Assembly: GCA_937892845.1 (NCBI GenBank)
Contig: CALBGP010000028.1
Span: forward strand, 1-64,000
Origin: an uncultured Eggerthellaceae bacterium
GTDB lineage: Bacteria; Actinomycetota; Coriobacteriia; Coriobacteriales; Eggerthellaceae
DNA length: 64,000 nucleotides
Direction of reading: 5' to 3'
Part shown: positions 26,054 through 35,000 of the stretch, piece after piece
Layout: every line of letters begins with the position of its first letter
How positions within the stretch are numbered: position 1 is the stretch's first letter
Translations under genes and position numbers: made by a program
Notes under the pieces: model-generated
Told to the model about the DNA's origin: nothing
Seen by the model: only the letters and a program-made list of their open reading frames with translations
Databases searched by the model: none

Positions 26054-26944
26054 ATGCGCGTCCTAGTCGCTTTTTGGCATGAGAACATAAAGGCATGCCG
26101 TGCTGCGGAGGTCATCCTCTCGCATCTGCGCAGATGCTCCGTCGACTTCGAGGTCGTCGATCTGGACGAGATACCTGCCTGTTCCGAGGCGCTTGGGGAT
26201 ACCTGCGGGCTCCTCCAAGATGGAAGGCTGAGCGAACCCTTCCGCTTCATGGTCGTTTTAGGCGGCGACGGCTCCGTCCTTCGCGCTTCACGTTTGGCTG
26301 CTCTGCTCGATGTGCCTATCCTCGGTGTGAACTGCGGTCATCTGGGCTATCTTTCCGGCTCGGAAAGCCCGAGTCCCCTGGTGCCCGTTCAGGCGGCGCT
26401 GGAAGGGGAATGCCGGACGGAGGTTCTTCCCACGCTGGAGATCGAGTTGCTCTGGGGGCCGTCTGAAGCGAAGGAAAACCGGCCGCATCGGCTCTTCGCC
26501 CTCAATGATGTCTCGGTGAACCGCAGCCCGTCCATGAATGCCATGGAGTATGCCGTCGGCATCTCCGGCTGCGAAATCGCGACCATGCGCGGTGACGGCG
26601 TGGTGGTTTCGAGCTCTACGGGATCGACCGCATACGCGCTCTCCGCAGGGGGACCTTTGCTGGCTCCCTCCAACAAAGGCCTGGTTATAGTGCCCATTGC
26701 GCCCCACACCCTTTCTTCCCGCGCGGTGGTCACCGGGCAGGATGATTTCGTCGAGATCCGCTTCGGTCCTTTCGGGGAGAGGGCGGGGGACGGACCGTCG
26801 ATTAAAGTCGACGGAGAGTCGCTGGGCCTCGAGTATCCGCCGGACGGGCTCGGTATCCGCAGCGGCGCAGCATCCGTGAGGCTCCTCCGGATGAAGGGGG
26901 AGTGTTTCTACGAAAGGGCCTCGTCCGTGTTCTTCGGACGATAG
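26054..26944 (+). CDS. nadK: NAD kinase
   Basis: 296 aa. The family motifs GGDGSVLRA (Gly70-Asp72), LGVNCGHLGYLS, NDVSVNR and GDGVVVSSSTGSTAYALSAGGP are all present, so it phosphorylates NAD to NADP. Finding it between a hydrogenase and its maturases is unusual. It would raise the NADP pool for the GltD-type oxidoreductase and the NADPH-using isoflavone reductases. Whether this is the only NAD kinase of the genome cannot be told from the window. ATG 26054 follows GGAAGG. Confidence 0.92.
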   Translation: MRVLVAFWHENIKACRAAEVILSHLRRCSVDFEVVDLDEIPACSEALGDTCGLLQDGRLSEPFRFMVVLGGDGSVLRASRLAALLDVPILGVNCGHLGYLSGSESPSPLVPVQAALEGECRTEVLPTLEIELLWGPSEAKENRPHRLFALNDVSVNRSPSMNAMEYAVGISGCEIATMRGDGVVVSSSTGSTAYALSAGGPLLAPSNKGLVIVPIAPHTLSSRAVVTGQDDFVEIRFGPFGERAGDGPSIKVDGESLGLEYPPDGLGIRSGAASVRLLRMKGECFYERASSVFFGR

Positions 26945-26971
26945 CAAGGGCAGATAGAGAAGGGAGATATC

Positions 26972-28396
26972 GTGTACGATGTCGCTTCACCCCATGCAGA
27001 TGAATTCATCGACCATCAGGAGATCCTCGACACCCTCGAGTACGCAAGGAAGGCGGCTGGGGACCTCGAGCTCGTCGACGGCATTTTGGAGCAGGCGGCG
27101 AAGATGAAGGGCCTGAGCCACAGGGAAGCAAGCGTTCTGCTTGCATGCCGGGATGAGGAGCGCATCCAGAAGATTTTCAAGATCGCCCGGGATATCAAGC
27201 AGGCGTATTACGGCAATCGCATCGTCCTTTTCGCCCCGCTGTACCTATCCAACCATTGCGTGAACGGCTGCGTATACTGTCCTTATCACGCGCAGAACAA
27301 GCACATTCCCCGCAAGAAGCTCACGCAGCAGGAGATTGCCGAAGAGGTTCGCGCATTGCAGGATATGGGCCATAAACGCCTGGCCATCGAGCTGGGCGAG
27401 CATCCTGTCGAAAATCCTATCGAATACGTCCTCGAAAGCCTTGAGACCATTTATTCGGTCAAACATGAGAACGGTTCGATCCGCCGTGCCAATGTGAACA
27501 TCGCCGCGACCACCGTTGAGAACTACCGCAAGCTCAAAGAAGCGGAGATCGGCACCTACATCCTTTTTCAGGAAACCTACAACAAGGAAAGCTACGGGAA
27601 GCTTCATCCGAGCGGACCCAAGCACGATTACGCCTGGCACACGGAAGCCCATGACCGCGCTATGGAGGGCGGAATCGACGATGTGGGTCTGGGAGTTCTC
27701 TTCGGTCTCGAGAACTATGACTACGAGTTCGCCGGCCTGTTGATGCATGCCGAGCATCTTGAGGCCGCTTTCGGGGTCGGCCCGCACACCATCAGCGTTC
27801 CGCGCATCCGCAGGGCGGACGACATCGATCCGGGTGCCTTCGACAACGGAGTGCCCGATGACATCTTCATGAAAATCGTTGCATGCATCCGCATCGCTGT
27901 TCCCTACACGGGCATGATCGTCTCCACGCGTGAGAGCCGTGCCTGCCGTGAGCGCCTATTGGAGCTCGGCGTCTCCCAGATAAGCGGTGGTTCCCGTACC
28001 AGCGTTGGCGGTTACCTTGAGCCGGAGCCCGAGGATCTAAGCACCAGCCAGTTCGAAGTCAGCGACAACCGTTCCCTCGATGAAGTGATGGGCTGGCTCA
28101 TCCGATTGGGTTACATTCCCAGTTTCTGCACCGCCTGCTATCGCGCCGGCCGCCAGGGCGAGCGTTTCATGGAGGTATGCAAGGCGGAGCAGATCTCTGC
28201 GTTCTGCCATCCGAATGCCCTCATGACCTTGATGGAGTATCTCATCGATTACGCATCCCCTGCGGTGCGCGCCGCCGGAGAGGCGCTTGTGCGTAGGGAA
28301 CTTGAAAGCCCCGCCATCATGCAGTCGAAGATGTATGACCGTCTGTTGCGCAACATGGATGCCATCGAGAACGGCGTCAGGGACCTGCGTTTCTGA
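26972..28396 (+). CDS. hydG: [FeFe]-hydrogenase maturase HydG (radical SAM tyrosine lyase)
   Basis: 474 aa. HydG splits tyrosine to make the CO and CN ligands of the H-cluster. The radical-SAM cluster motif is CVNGCVYC (C96, C100, C103), and the second, C-terminal cluster has the CX2CX22C pattern (C386, C389, C412). Starts at GTG 26972 with AGGGAG upstream. First of hydG-hydE-hydF. Confidence 0.95.
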   Translation: MYDVASPHADEFIDHQEILDTLEYARKAAGDLELVDGILEQAAKMKGLSHREASVLLACRDEERIQKIFKIARDIKQAYYGNRIVLFAPLYLSNHCVNGCVYCPYHAQNKHIPRKKLTQQEIAEEVRALQDMGHKRLAIELGEHPVENPIEYVLESLETIYSVKHENGSIRRANVNIAATTVENYRKLKEAEIGTYILFQETYNKESYGKLHPSGPKHDYAWHTEAHDRAMEGGIDDVGLGVLFGLENYDYEFAGLLMHAEHLEAAFGVGPHTISVPRIRRADDIDPGAFDNGVPDDIFMKIVACIRIAVPYTGMIVSTRESRACRERLLELGVSQISGGSRTSVGGYLEPEPEDLSTSQFEVSDNRSLDEVMGWLIRLGYIPSFCTACYRAGRQGERFMEVCKAEQISAFCHPNALMTLMEYLIDYASPAVRAAGEALVRRELESPAIMQSKMYDRLLRNMDAIENGVRDLRF

Positions 28397-28410
28397 GGGG
28401 AGTAGGCTTG

Positions 28411-29490
28411 ATGCGCCGGTTTCGACTCGTAGACAAGCTCGAGGAGGGCCATTGCCTCACGGAGGCCGAATGGGTCGAGCTCATCGAGGGGAGAACGCCT
28501 CAGGTTTCGGCATACCTCCGCAATCGCGCATGTGCGGTACGTGATGCCGTGTATGGGAGGAAAGTCTTCATGCGGGGCCTCATCGAGCTTTCCAACCATT
28601 GCAGAAATGATTGCTTCTACTGCGGCATCCGCTGCTCGAACAGGTCGGTGGAGCGCTACCGCCTGGATGAGGATGAAGTGATCAGGTGCTGCGAGGCGGG
28701 TTATGGATCGGGATTCCGCACGTTCGTCCTCCAAGGGGGAGAGGATCCATATTTCACAGATGAACGGCTTGTCCCGCTGGTCGGGGCAATTCACCGCAGG
28801 TTCCCCGATTGCGCTATCACCTTGTCTTTGGGGGAGCGTTCGGGCGAGAGCTACCGGGCGCTTTTCGATGCGGGCGCTGGGCGCTATCTGCTGCGCCACG
28901 AAACGGCGGATCCTGCCCACTATGCCTTGCTGCATCCGAGGAAAATGAACCTTGCGGCAAGGAAGGACTGCCTGCTCGCCTTGAAGGAGATCGGCTATCA
29001 GGTGGGAAGCGGTTTCATGGTTGGGAGTCCGGGGCAGAGGGCGGTCCATCTCGCCCGCGATATGGGCTTTCTCCGGCAGCTGCAGCCCCATATGGTCGGC
29101 ATCGGCCCTTTCATTCCCCATAGGCAAACTCGCTTCGCTGGCGCGCAGCAAGGCTCGCTTGAGTTGACGCTATTCATGCTCGCCTGCATCCGGCTCGCCC
29201 ATCCTCGGGCTCTCATTCCGGCCACCACGGCATTGGGGACCATCGATCCGGATGGACGCGAGCTGGGCGTGCTTTCCGGCGCCAACGTCGTCATGCCCAA
29301 CCTCTCGCCCGTGGAGCGCCGGCGCAGCTACGATCTCTATGACGGAAAGGCTTGCTTCGGCGCGGAGGCGGTGGAGGGCGTGGCGGATCTGCGGGTTCGC
29401 ATCGGGGAGATCGGGTATGAGCTCGTTGCGGACCGCGGCGACTCGTTGGTGCCCTGCGCGGCGGGCAGTGGTTCCAGACTTGCAGGTTAA
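28411..29490 (+). CDS. hydE: [FeFe]-hydrogenase maturase HydE (radical SAM)
   Basis: 359 aa radical-SAM enzyme with CRNDCFYC (C64, C68, C71). HydE acts in building the Fe2 subcluster and its dithiomethylamine bridge. Its length and the GGEDPY and HETADP motifs fit the family. ATG 28411 follows GAGGGGAG at the right spacing, 14 nt after hydG. Confidence 0.93.
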   Translation: MRRFRLVDKLEEGHCLTEAEWVELIEGRTPQVSAYLRNRACAVRDAVYGRKVFMRGLIELSNHCRNDCFYCGIRCSNRSVERYRLDEDEVIRCCEAGYGSGFRTFVLQGGEDPYFTDERLVPLVGAIHRRFPDCAITLSLGERSGESYRALFDAGAGRYLLRHETADPAHYALLHPRKMNLAARKDCLLALKEIGYQVGSGFMVGSPGQRAVHLARDMGFLRQLQPHMVGIGPFIPHRQTRFAGAQQGSLELTLFMLACIRLAHPRALIPATTALGTIDPDGRELGVLSGANVVMPNLSPVERRRSYDLYDGKACFGAEAVEGVADLRVRIGEIGYELVADRGDSLVPCAAGSGSRLAG

Positions 29491-29501
29491 GGTGGGAAAC
29501 G

Positions 29502-30866
29502 ATGGATCGGTTTGAATTCACGAAAAACCCGGGTAACGCAGATGGCCAGAAGGCTTTCGGCGAGGCAAGGCGGGCGGGCTCATTTCTGCGTGAGAGCGGC
29601 AACGCCCTGATGCGAACGCCGAAGGGCTCCCGTCTCTGCATCGGGCTTTTCGGAAGGCGCAACGTGGGTAAATCCAGCGTGCTCAACGCCGTTGCCGATC
29701 AGCGGGTGAGCATTGTCAGCGACTTCGCCGGCACCACTACGGATCCCGTGGATAAGCCCATGGAGCTTCTTCCTTTGGGGCCGGTCCTCTTCATCGACAC
29801 AGCCGGGGTTGATGACGAGGGTGCGGTGGGTATGCTTCGCGTTGAGCAGACGATGAATGCGGTTGCACGCTGCGACATAGGCGTTCTTGTCACCGAGGCC
29901 GGAGTCTGGGGACCGTTCGAGGATGCCATGCTCGCAAGGCTTCGCGAGGAGAAGGTGCCTGTCGTCATCGTATTCAACAAGGTCGACCTTCTGGAGGCGT
30001 CGTCCAGGTCGATTGCATGGGAGGCCCTTGAGGGGTTTTGCCGTGGCGGCATCCCAGAGGAGGCGCGCGGGCTTCCTTGCGTATGCATGGCCGCAGAAAG
30101 GCGCGAAGGGGTAGGGGAGTTGGCCCAGGCGCTCATCGATTGCGCGCCGGAAGATTACGTGAATGCCCCGGCGATCATTTCGGATGTGGTGCCGGCCGGT
30201 TCAACAGCGGTACTGGTAATCCCTTTGGACAAGGAGGCGCCGCGCGGAAGGCTCATCCTTCCCCAGGTGCAGGTCATTCGGGATTTGCTTGACGGCGGCT
30301 GCATGCCGCTGTGCGTGCGAGACTGCGAGCTTCCTGCAGCACTGAGATCGCTGAGAGAACCGCCTGCGCTCGTGGTTACGGATTCTCAGGTGTTCGATGC
30401 GGTTGCCGAAATGGTTCCGGAGGATGTGCCGCTCACGGGCTTCTCCGTGGCGTTTGCGCGCAACAAGGGCGACCTGATGACCCAGGCGCTCGGAACACTG
30501 TCCATCGACAGGCTCACACCGGATTCGAAAGTGCTCATCGCCGAGGCGTGCACGCATCATCCCATCGGGGATGATATAGGGAGGGTCAAGATCCCCCGCC
30601 TTCTTCGCAAGCGCGTGGGGGAGGGGCTGGCCATCGATAACGTACGGGGTGCGGATTTCCCCGAGAATCTGAGCGAATACGATTTGGTCATCCACTGCGG
30701 CGGCTGTATGTTCACGCGCCGTCAGATGCTTTCGCGCATCCGCGCTTGCGTGGATGCCGGCGTACCCGTTTCCAACTACGGTCTCACCCTTGCTTACTGC
30801 ATGGGTGTGTTCGAACGCTCCATCAAAGCCTTCCCAGGCGTTTCGGAACAGGTGCTCGGAGTTTAG
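29502..30866 (+). CDS. hydF: [FeFe]-hydrogenase maturation GTPase HydF
   Basis: 454 aa scaffold on which the Fe2 subcluster is built before transfer to HydA. The N-terminal GTPase has P-loop GRRNVGKSS (51-59), G3 DTAG and G4 NKVD. The C-terminal cluster-binding part shows ACTHHPIGDD and, 53 residues on, HCGGC. It is the last gene of the cluster, 11 nt after hydE. A hairpin (30890-30917, AACCGCC/GGCGGTT) without a T-run follows in the 290-nt gap to the next gene. Confidence 0.95.
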   Translation: MDRFEFTKNPGNADGQKAFGEARRAGSFLRESGNALMRTPKGSRLCIGLFGRRNVGKSSVLNAVADQRVSIVSDFAGTTTDPVDKPMELLPLGPVLFIDTAGVDDEGAVGMLRVEQTMNAVARCDIGVLVTEAGVWGPFEDAMLARLREEKVPVVIVFNKVDLLEASSRSIAWEALEGFCRGGIPEEARGLPCVCMAAERREGVGELAQALIDCAPEDYVNAPAIISDVVPAGSTAVLVIPLDKEAPRGRLILPQVQVIRDLLDGGCMPLCVRDCELPAALRSLREPPALVVTDSQVFDAVAEMVPEDVPLTGFSVAFARNKGDLMTQALGTLSIDRLTPDSKVLIAEACTHHPIGDDIGRVKIPRLLRKRVGEGLAIDNVRGADFPENLSEYDLVIHCGGCMFTRRQMLSRIRACVDAGVPVSNYGLTLAYCMGVFERSIKAFPGVSEQVLGV

Positions 30867-31156
30867 CGCCGCCCGATCCGCCACCGCCAAACCGCCGTGT
30901 ACCGGGAAATGGCGGTTCGTGGACAAAAAGGCGGGTCGGGGCTGCGGCCGCGGGCCCGGGCGAGTCGCGGCGCGAGCGGGGTGCCTTGCGGCCGCTGAAC
31001 CCCGCGTCGGCTCCGACGTCGTTGCGTTCAACGCTTTTCCAACGTATGGCCACCCTCGGCGGGGGCCTGTGTAGAATGGAGAGGTTGAACAGCCCGTTCG
31101 CCGTGCCTTCTGCGCGGGGCCGTGTGCGGGCGGCGTCGGCTTGGCGGAGGTGTGCC

Positions 31157-32812
31157 GTGAAGGTGAAGGAAGTGGCGAAGGTCGTCTACGGCGGTCTGAA
31201 GGACAAGACTTCGGGCGCGCGCCTTGCGGAGATCGTCAAGGTCCTGCGCCGCAACGGCATGCACAAGGAGATCACGCCCGCCAAAGTGGTCGCGGTCATC
31301 GAGGACCTGGGCCCTACCTTCATCAAAATCGGCCAGCTGCTTTCGACTCATTCGGACATCCTGCCGCCCGCCTACGTGGAGGCGCTGGGGTCGCTGCGCT
31401 CGAACACCACGCCGGAACCCTTCGACGTCATAGAGGCGCGCCTGCGCGGCGTCTACGGCGAAGCGTTCGACGACATCTTCGACTCGATCGACGAAAACCC
31501 GCTGGGGTCGGCATCCATCGCTCAGGTGCATCGCGCCCGCCTGCGCCGCGACGGCGCGGACGTTGCGGTGAAGATCCGCCGCGAGCACGTCAAAGAGGAC
31601 ATGCTGCGCGACATCCAGCTTCTGCGCCGGGCAATCGACCTGGCGGATTTGACGGGCGCGTCCATCCTCGGCGAACTTAACCTGCAAACCCTGGTCGACG
31701 AGCTCGAATCCACGGTGCGCGAAGAGATCGACTTCATGGCCGAGCTCGCGAATCTGCAGAACTTCGCCGCCCACAACGCCTCGCGCCCCGGCGTGGCGTT
31801 CCCCCGGGCGTACCCCGAGTACTCCACTGAAAACGTCTTGGTCATGGAGTTCATCGAGGGCCATTCCTTCGAAGACATCGGCGCTATTGCTGAAGCGGGC
31901 TACGACATAGAGGAGCTCGGGCAGCGCATCGCGAACAACTACATGTCCCAGATGATCGAAGACGGCCTGTTCCACGCCGACCCGCATCAGGCGAACATGG
32001 TCCTGCGCCCCGCCGAAGGGGAATCCGGCGTCGACAAGGGCGAAGTGGTGTGGATCGACTGCGGCATGGTGGGCGAGCTGTCTGCGGTCGAGCGCAGCCA
32101 GTTCTTCTCCATGATCCGCGCCATGCTCGCGGGCGACGGCCACGCCCTCACCGATGTCTTCATCGAATGGGGCCGCCCCGCGCCTGACGCCGCGAAGCTC
32201 GACTACAGCGCCCTTCTGCGCAGTTTGACGCAGCTGGTGAACCGCTATACTGCTGTCGACGCATCCGAGATAGACCTGGCATCCATGCTCAACGACATCA
32301 TGGAGATCCTCAACACGTCGCGTATCGTGATGCCGCGCAGCTTCGTCATGCTCGTCCGCGGGCTTGCGGCGCTGCAGGGCACGCTGCTGCAGCTGTCGCC
32401 CAAGATCAGCATCCTGAGCGTGGCGAGCTCGTACGCGGAAAGCTATGTCGTGCGCACCTTCGACCCGCTGCGCCGCCTCGAGGAGGGCGCGGTCAAGGCC
32501 CGTGCGGCCGCCGAGCATACGGTCGAAATCCCCGCCCGCGTGGCGAATCTGCTGGACATGGCCGAGAAGGGCCATCTGTCGGTGGGGCTCGATCTGGCGA
32601 AGGCGGAGCAGCCCATGGCCAAGCTCGGGAAGCTGACCGACAGGCTGAGCCTGGCCATCATCACGGCGGGCCTGTTCATAGGCTCGTCCATGATCGCCTC
32701 CACGGGCATGCAGCCCCAGCTGTTCGGCGTGCCGCTCATAGGTTTTCTGGGCTACATGGGCGCTGCCGTGCTCAGCGTCTACATAGTTCTGCAGATCCGC
32801 AAGGGCCTGTGA
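31157..32812 (+). CDS. ABC1/UbiB-family atypical protein kinase-like protein
   Basis: 551 aa. It has the KxGQ motif (KIGQLLSTHSDILPPAY), the Ala-rich loop GSASIAQVHRA, the ATP-site Lys in VAVKIRR, the catalytic HADPHQANMV and the DFG-like DCGMVG. Two C-terminal transmembrane helices anchor it. UbiB/Coq8 relatives have ATPase activity and support quinone biosynthesis; in a menaquinone-using anaerobe the role is presumably quinone or isoprenoid lipid handling. GTG 31157 is chosen because GGCGGAGG lies just upstream; upstream in-frame codons give a low-complexity Arg/Ala-rich sequence. Confidence 0.88.
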   Translation: MKVKEVAKVVYGGLKDKTSGARLAEIVKVLRRNGMHKEITPAKVVAVIEDLGPTFIKIGQLLSTHSDILPPAYVEALGSLRSNTTPEPFDVIEARLRGVYGEAFDDIFDSIDENPLGSASIAQVHRARLRRDGADVAVKIRREHVKEDMLRDIQLLRRAIDLADLTGASILGELNLQTLVDELESTVREEIDFMAELANLQNFAAHNASRPGVAFPRAYPEYSTENVLVMEFIEGHSFEDIGAIAEAGYDIEELGQRIANNYMSQMIEDGLFHADPHQANMVLRPAEGESGVDKGEVVWIDCGMVGELSAVERSQFFSMIRAMLAGDGHALTDVFIEWGRPAPDAAKLDYSALLRSLTQLVNRYTAVDASEIDLASMLNDIMEILNTSRIVMPRSFVMLVRGLAALQGTLLQLSPKISILSVASSYAESYVVRTFDPLRRLEEGAVKARAAAEHTVEIPARVANLLDMAEKGHLSVGLDLAKAEQPMAKLGKLTDRLSLAIITAGLFIGSSMIASTGMQPQLFGVPLIGFLGYMGAAVLSVYIVLQIRKGL

Positions 32813-32862
32813 GCGGCGCGTTCACGCCGCCCGGTCCCTGCCATGATTCACGAAAGGTTTTC

Positions 32863-34203
32863 ATGGAAACGTTATTCTCCGAGATGGACAACGCCGCCAA
32901 GCTCGCCGCCGCGCCGCTCGCCGTGCGCATGCGGCCCCGTTCGCTCGACGAGCTCGCAGGCCAGCAGCAGGCGGTGGGCGAAGGCTCGTGGCTCCATGCG
33001 GCCATAGCGTCGGACACGCTGTCGTCCATCATCCTGTTCGGTCCCGCCGGCACAGGCAAGACCTCCATCGCGCACATCATCGCGCAGGCCACGCGCGCCT
33101 CCTTTGTCGAGGTCTCGGCCATCGGCGGCACTGTGGCCGACCTTCGCCGTGAAATCGACGCGGCGGAAAAGCGCCTGGTGGTAAACGGCCTGCGCACCAT
33201 TTTGTTCGTGGATGAGATCCACCGGTTCAACCGCAGCCAGCAGGACTCGCTGCTGCATGCGGTGGAGAACCGCACCGTGGTGCTCATCGGCGCCACGACG
33301 GAGAACCCTTACTTCGAGGTGAACTCGGCGCTTATCTCGCGTTCGCGCGTCATCGAGCTCCAGGCCCTTTCCGACGACGAGATCGAATCCGTGGTGACGG
33401 CCGCCCTCGAGGACGAACGGGGGCTTGCGGGCGCGTTCGCGCTCGATGAGGATGCGCTCGAGGCCATCGTCACGCTTTCGGGCGGCGACGCCCGCAGCGC
33501 GCTGACCACCTTGGAGCTTGCAAGCGGGCTCGCGCGCAGCGCGTCGGTCGCGGGGGCTCAGTCCGTTGATGGCGCCCGCATGCGCATCACGTGCGACATG
33601 GTGCAGACGGCCACCCCGCATCGCAGCCTTCCCTACGACAAGAACAAGGACATGCACTACGACATCATCTCCGCCTTCATCAAGTCGATGCGCGGCGGGG
33701 ATCCCGATGCCGCCGTGTACTGGATGGCCCGCATGCTCGACGGGGGAGAGGACCCCAAGTTCATAGCGCGCCGCATCTACATCCTGGCTTCCGAGGACAT
33801 CGGCAACGCCGATCCACAGGCCCTGCTCATAGCCGAAGCCGCATTCAAGGCCTGCGAGGTCATTGGCATGCCCGAATGCCGCATCAACCTTGCCCAGGCT
33901 GCCGTCTACATGGCCCTCGCGCCGAAGAGCAACGCCTGCTACAACGCCATAAACGATGCGCTGCAGGAGGTGCGCCGCGGCCCCAAGCGCGATGTGCCCG
34001 CCTACCTTCGCGACAGGCACCGCCCTGGATCGGAGAATTACGGCGAATACAAGTATCCGCACGGCTATCCCGGCCACTGGGTGGATCAGCGCTATCTGCC
34101 GGAGGGCCTGGAGCGCGGGTGCTTCTTCAAGCAGGGCGAAGTGGGCTGGGAGGCCTATCGTGTAGATGCGGTTGCGCGTGACAGGCACCGCCGCAATCAG
34201 TGA
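32863..34203 (+). CDS. rarA: Replication-associated recombination protein A (RarA/MgsA AAA ATPase)
   Basis: 446 aa AAA+ ATPase acting at stalled replication forks. Walker A FGPAGTGKTS, Walker B LFVDEIHRFN and sensor GATTENP are intact, and the C-terminal tetramerisation domain with the YPHGYPGHWVDQRYLP-type ending matches the family. The ATG at 32863 follows GAAAGG. Confidence 0.94.
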   Translation: METLFSEMDNAAKLAAAPLAVRMRPRSLDELAGQQQAVGEGSWLHAAIASDTLSSIILFGPAGTGKTSIAHIIAQATRASFVEVSAIGGTVADLRREIDAAEKRLVVNGLRTILFVDEIHRFNRSQQDSLLHAVENRTVVLIGATTENPYFEVNSALISRSRVIELQALSDDEIESVVTAALEDERGLAGAFALDEDALEAIVTLSGGDARSALTTLELASGLARSASVAGAQSVDGARMRITCDMVQTATPHRSLPYDKNKDMHYDIISAFIKSMRGGDPDAAVYWMARMLDGGEDPKFIARRIYILASEDIGNADPQALLIAEAAFKACEVIGMPECRINLAQAAVYMALAPKSNACYNAINDALQEVRRGPKRDVPAYLRDRHRPGSENYGEYKYPHGYPGHWVDQRYLPEGLERGCFFKQGEVGWEAYRVDAVARDRHRRNQ

Positions 34204-34274
34204 TACACTGCCATTGGTTGGCGCTATGCTCCCGGCGGGGTGCATGAAGCGCCTGATTTACGAGGAGGTACGTC

Positions 34275-34892
34275 ATGGATATGGAATTCGTCTCGGCGGT
34301 CGTGCTGCCGATCGTCTACGTCATCGTGGGCATAGCGTTGGTCTGGGCGCTCGTCGAGCTCGTGCTGTTCCTGCGCCGCCTGGGAAAGACCGTCTCCTCT
34401 GTCGAAGAGCAGGTCACGCCCATCTTGGCCGATGCCAAGGAGATGACCGAGAGCCTTAAGCCCGCTGTGGATAAGGTCGATCCCCTGGTGGAGCGCGTTT
34501 CGCTCGCGGTCGATGCGGCCAACCTCGAGATCATGCGCCTCGACGGCATTCTGGGCGATGTGGGGGATATCACGCAGACCGCTTCCCAGGCCGTCTCGGC
34601 GGTGGATACCGTTGCCCAGACGCCCATGCGCATCGTCAACGACGTTTCCGAGAAGCTGCGCGGAGCCTTCAAGGGCAAGAAGGCCAGCGATGAATCCGTG
34701 GCGCTGGGCACTGCCGGCGAATCTGCGGCGTCGGGTCTGGCAACGCCTGCGGCAGAGCCCCAGGTCGCAGCAGCAGAGCCTGAACCCGCTGCATCTGCAC
34801 CCGCCGCGCCCGCACCCGCGGAGGCGGCCCCGGCTGCCGACGAATCCGTCGGCGAAGAGGCGCCGAAGCAGGGCGGCTACTTCACCTACTAG
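34275..34892 (+). CDS. DUF948-like membrane protein with coiled coil and Ala/Pro tail
   Basis: 205 aa. One N-terminal transmembrane helix (about 7-28) is followed by a helical, coiled-coil-prone region (35-125), resembling DUF948 proteins, and then by an Ala/Pro/Glu-rich disordered tail (about 140-205). The function is not known. It lies between rarA and an AI-2E family permease. GAGGAGG precedes the ATG. Confidence 0.75.
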   Translation: MDMEFVSAVVLPIVYVIVGIALVWALVELVLFLRRLGKTVSSVEEQVTPILADAKEMTESLKPAVDKVDPLVERVSLAVDAANLEIMRLDGILGDVGDITQTASQAVSAVDTVAQTPMRIVNDVSEKLRGAFKGKKASDESVALGTAGESAASGLATPAAEPQVAAAEPEPAASAPAAPAPAEAAPAADESVGEEAPKQGGYFTY

Positions 34893-35000
34893 GCCCGCCA
34901 TCTGCCCTGAAATGCGCCCGCAGCGCTGCCGGCCGCTTCGCCGACGGTTCTGCGGGCGTTGCGTTTCGCCATGCTCCGCCCCGTAAGGATAGGTTTTTCC

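Noticed and set aside
12100..30900. Equol/hydrogenase cluster as an integrated mobile element
   Set aside because: No integrase, transposase, flanking direct repeats or tRNA border could be seen; transfer is possible but the window gives no direct mark of it.
30746..31156. In-frame upstream extension of the UbiB-like gene
   Set aside because: The extension overlaps hydF and is low-complexity; a proper ribosome site precedes GTG 31157.
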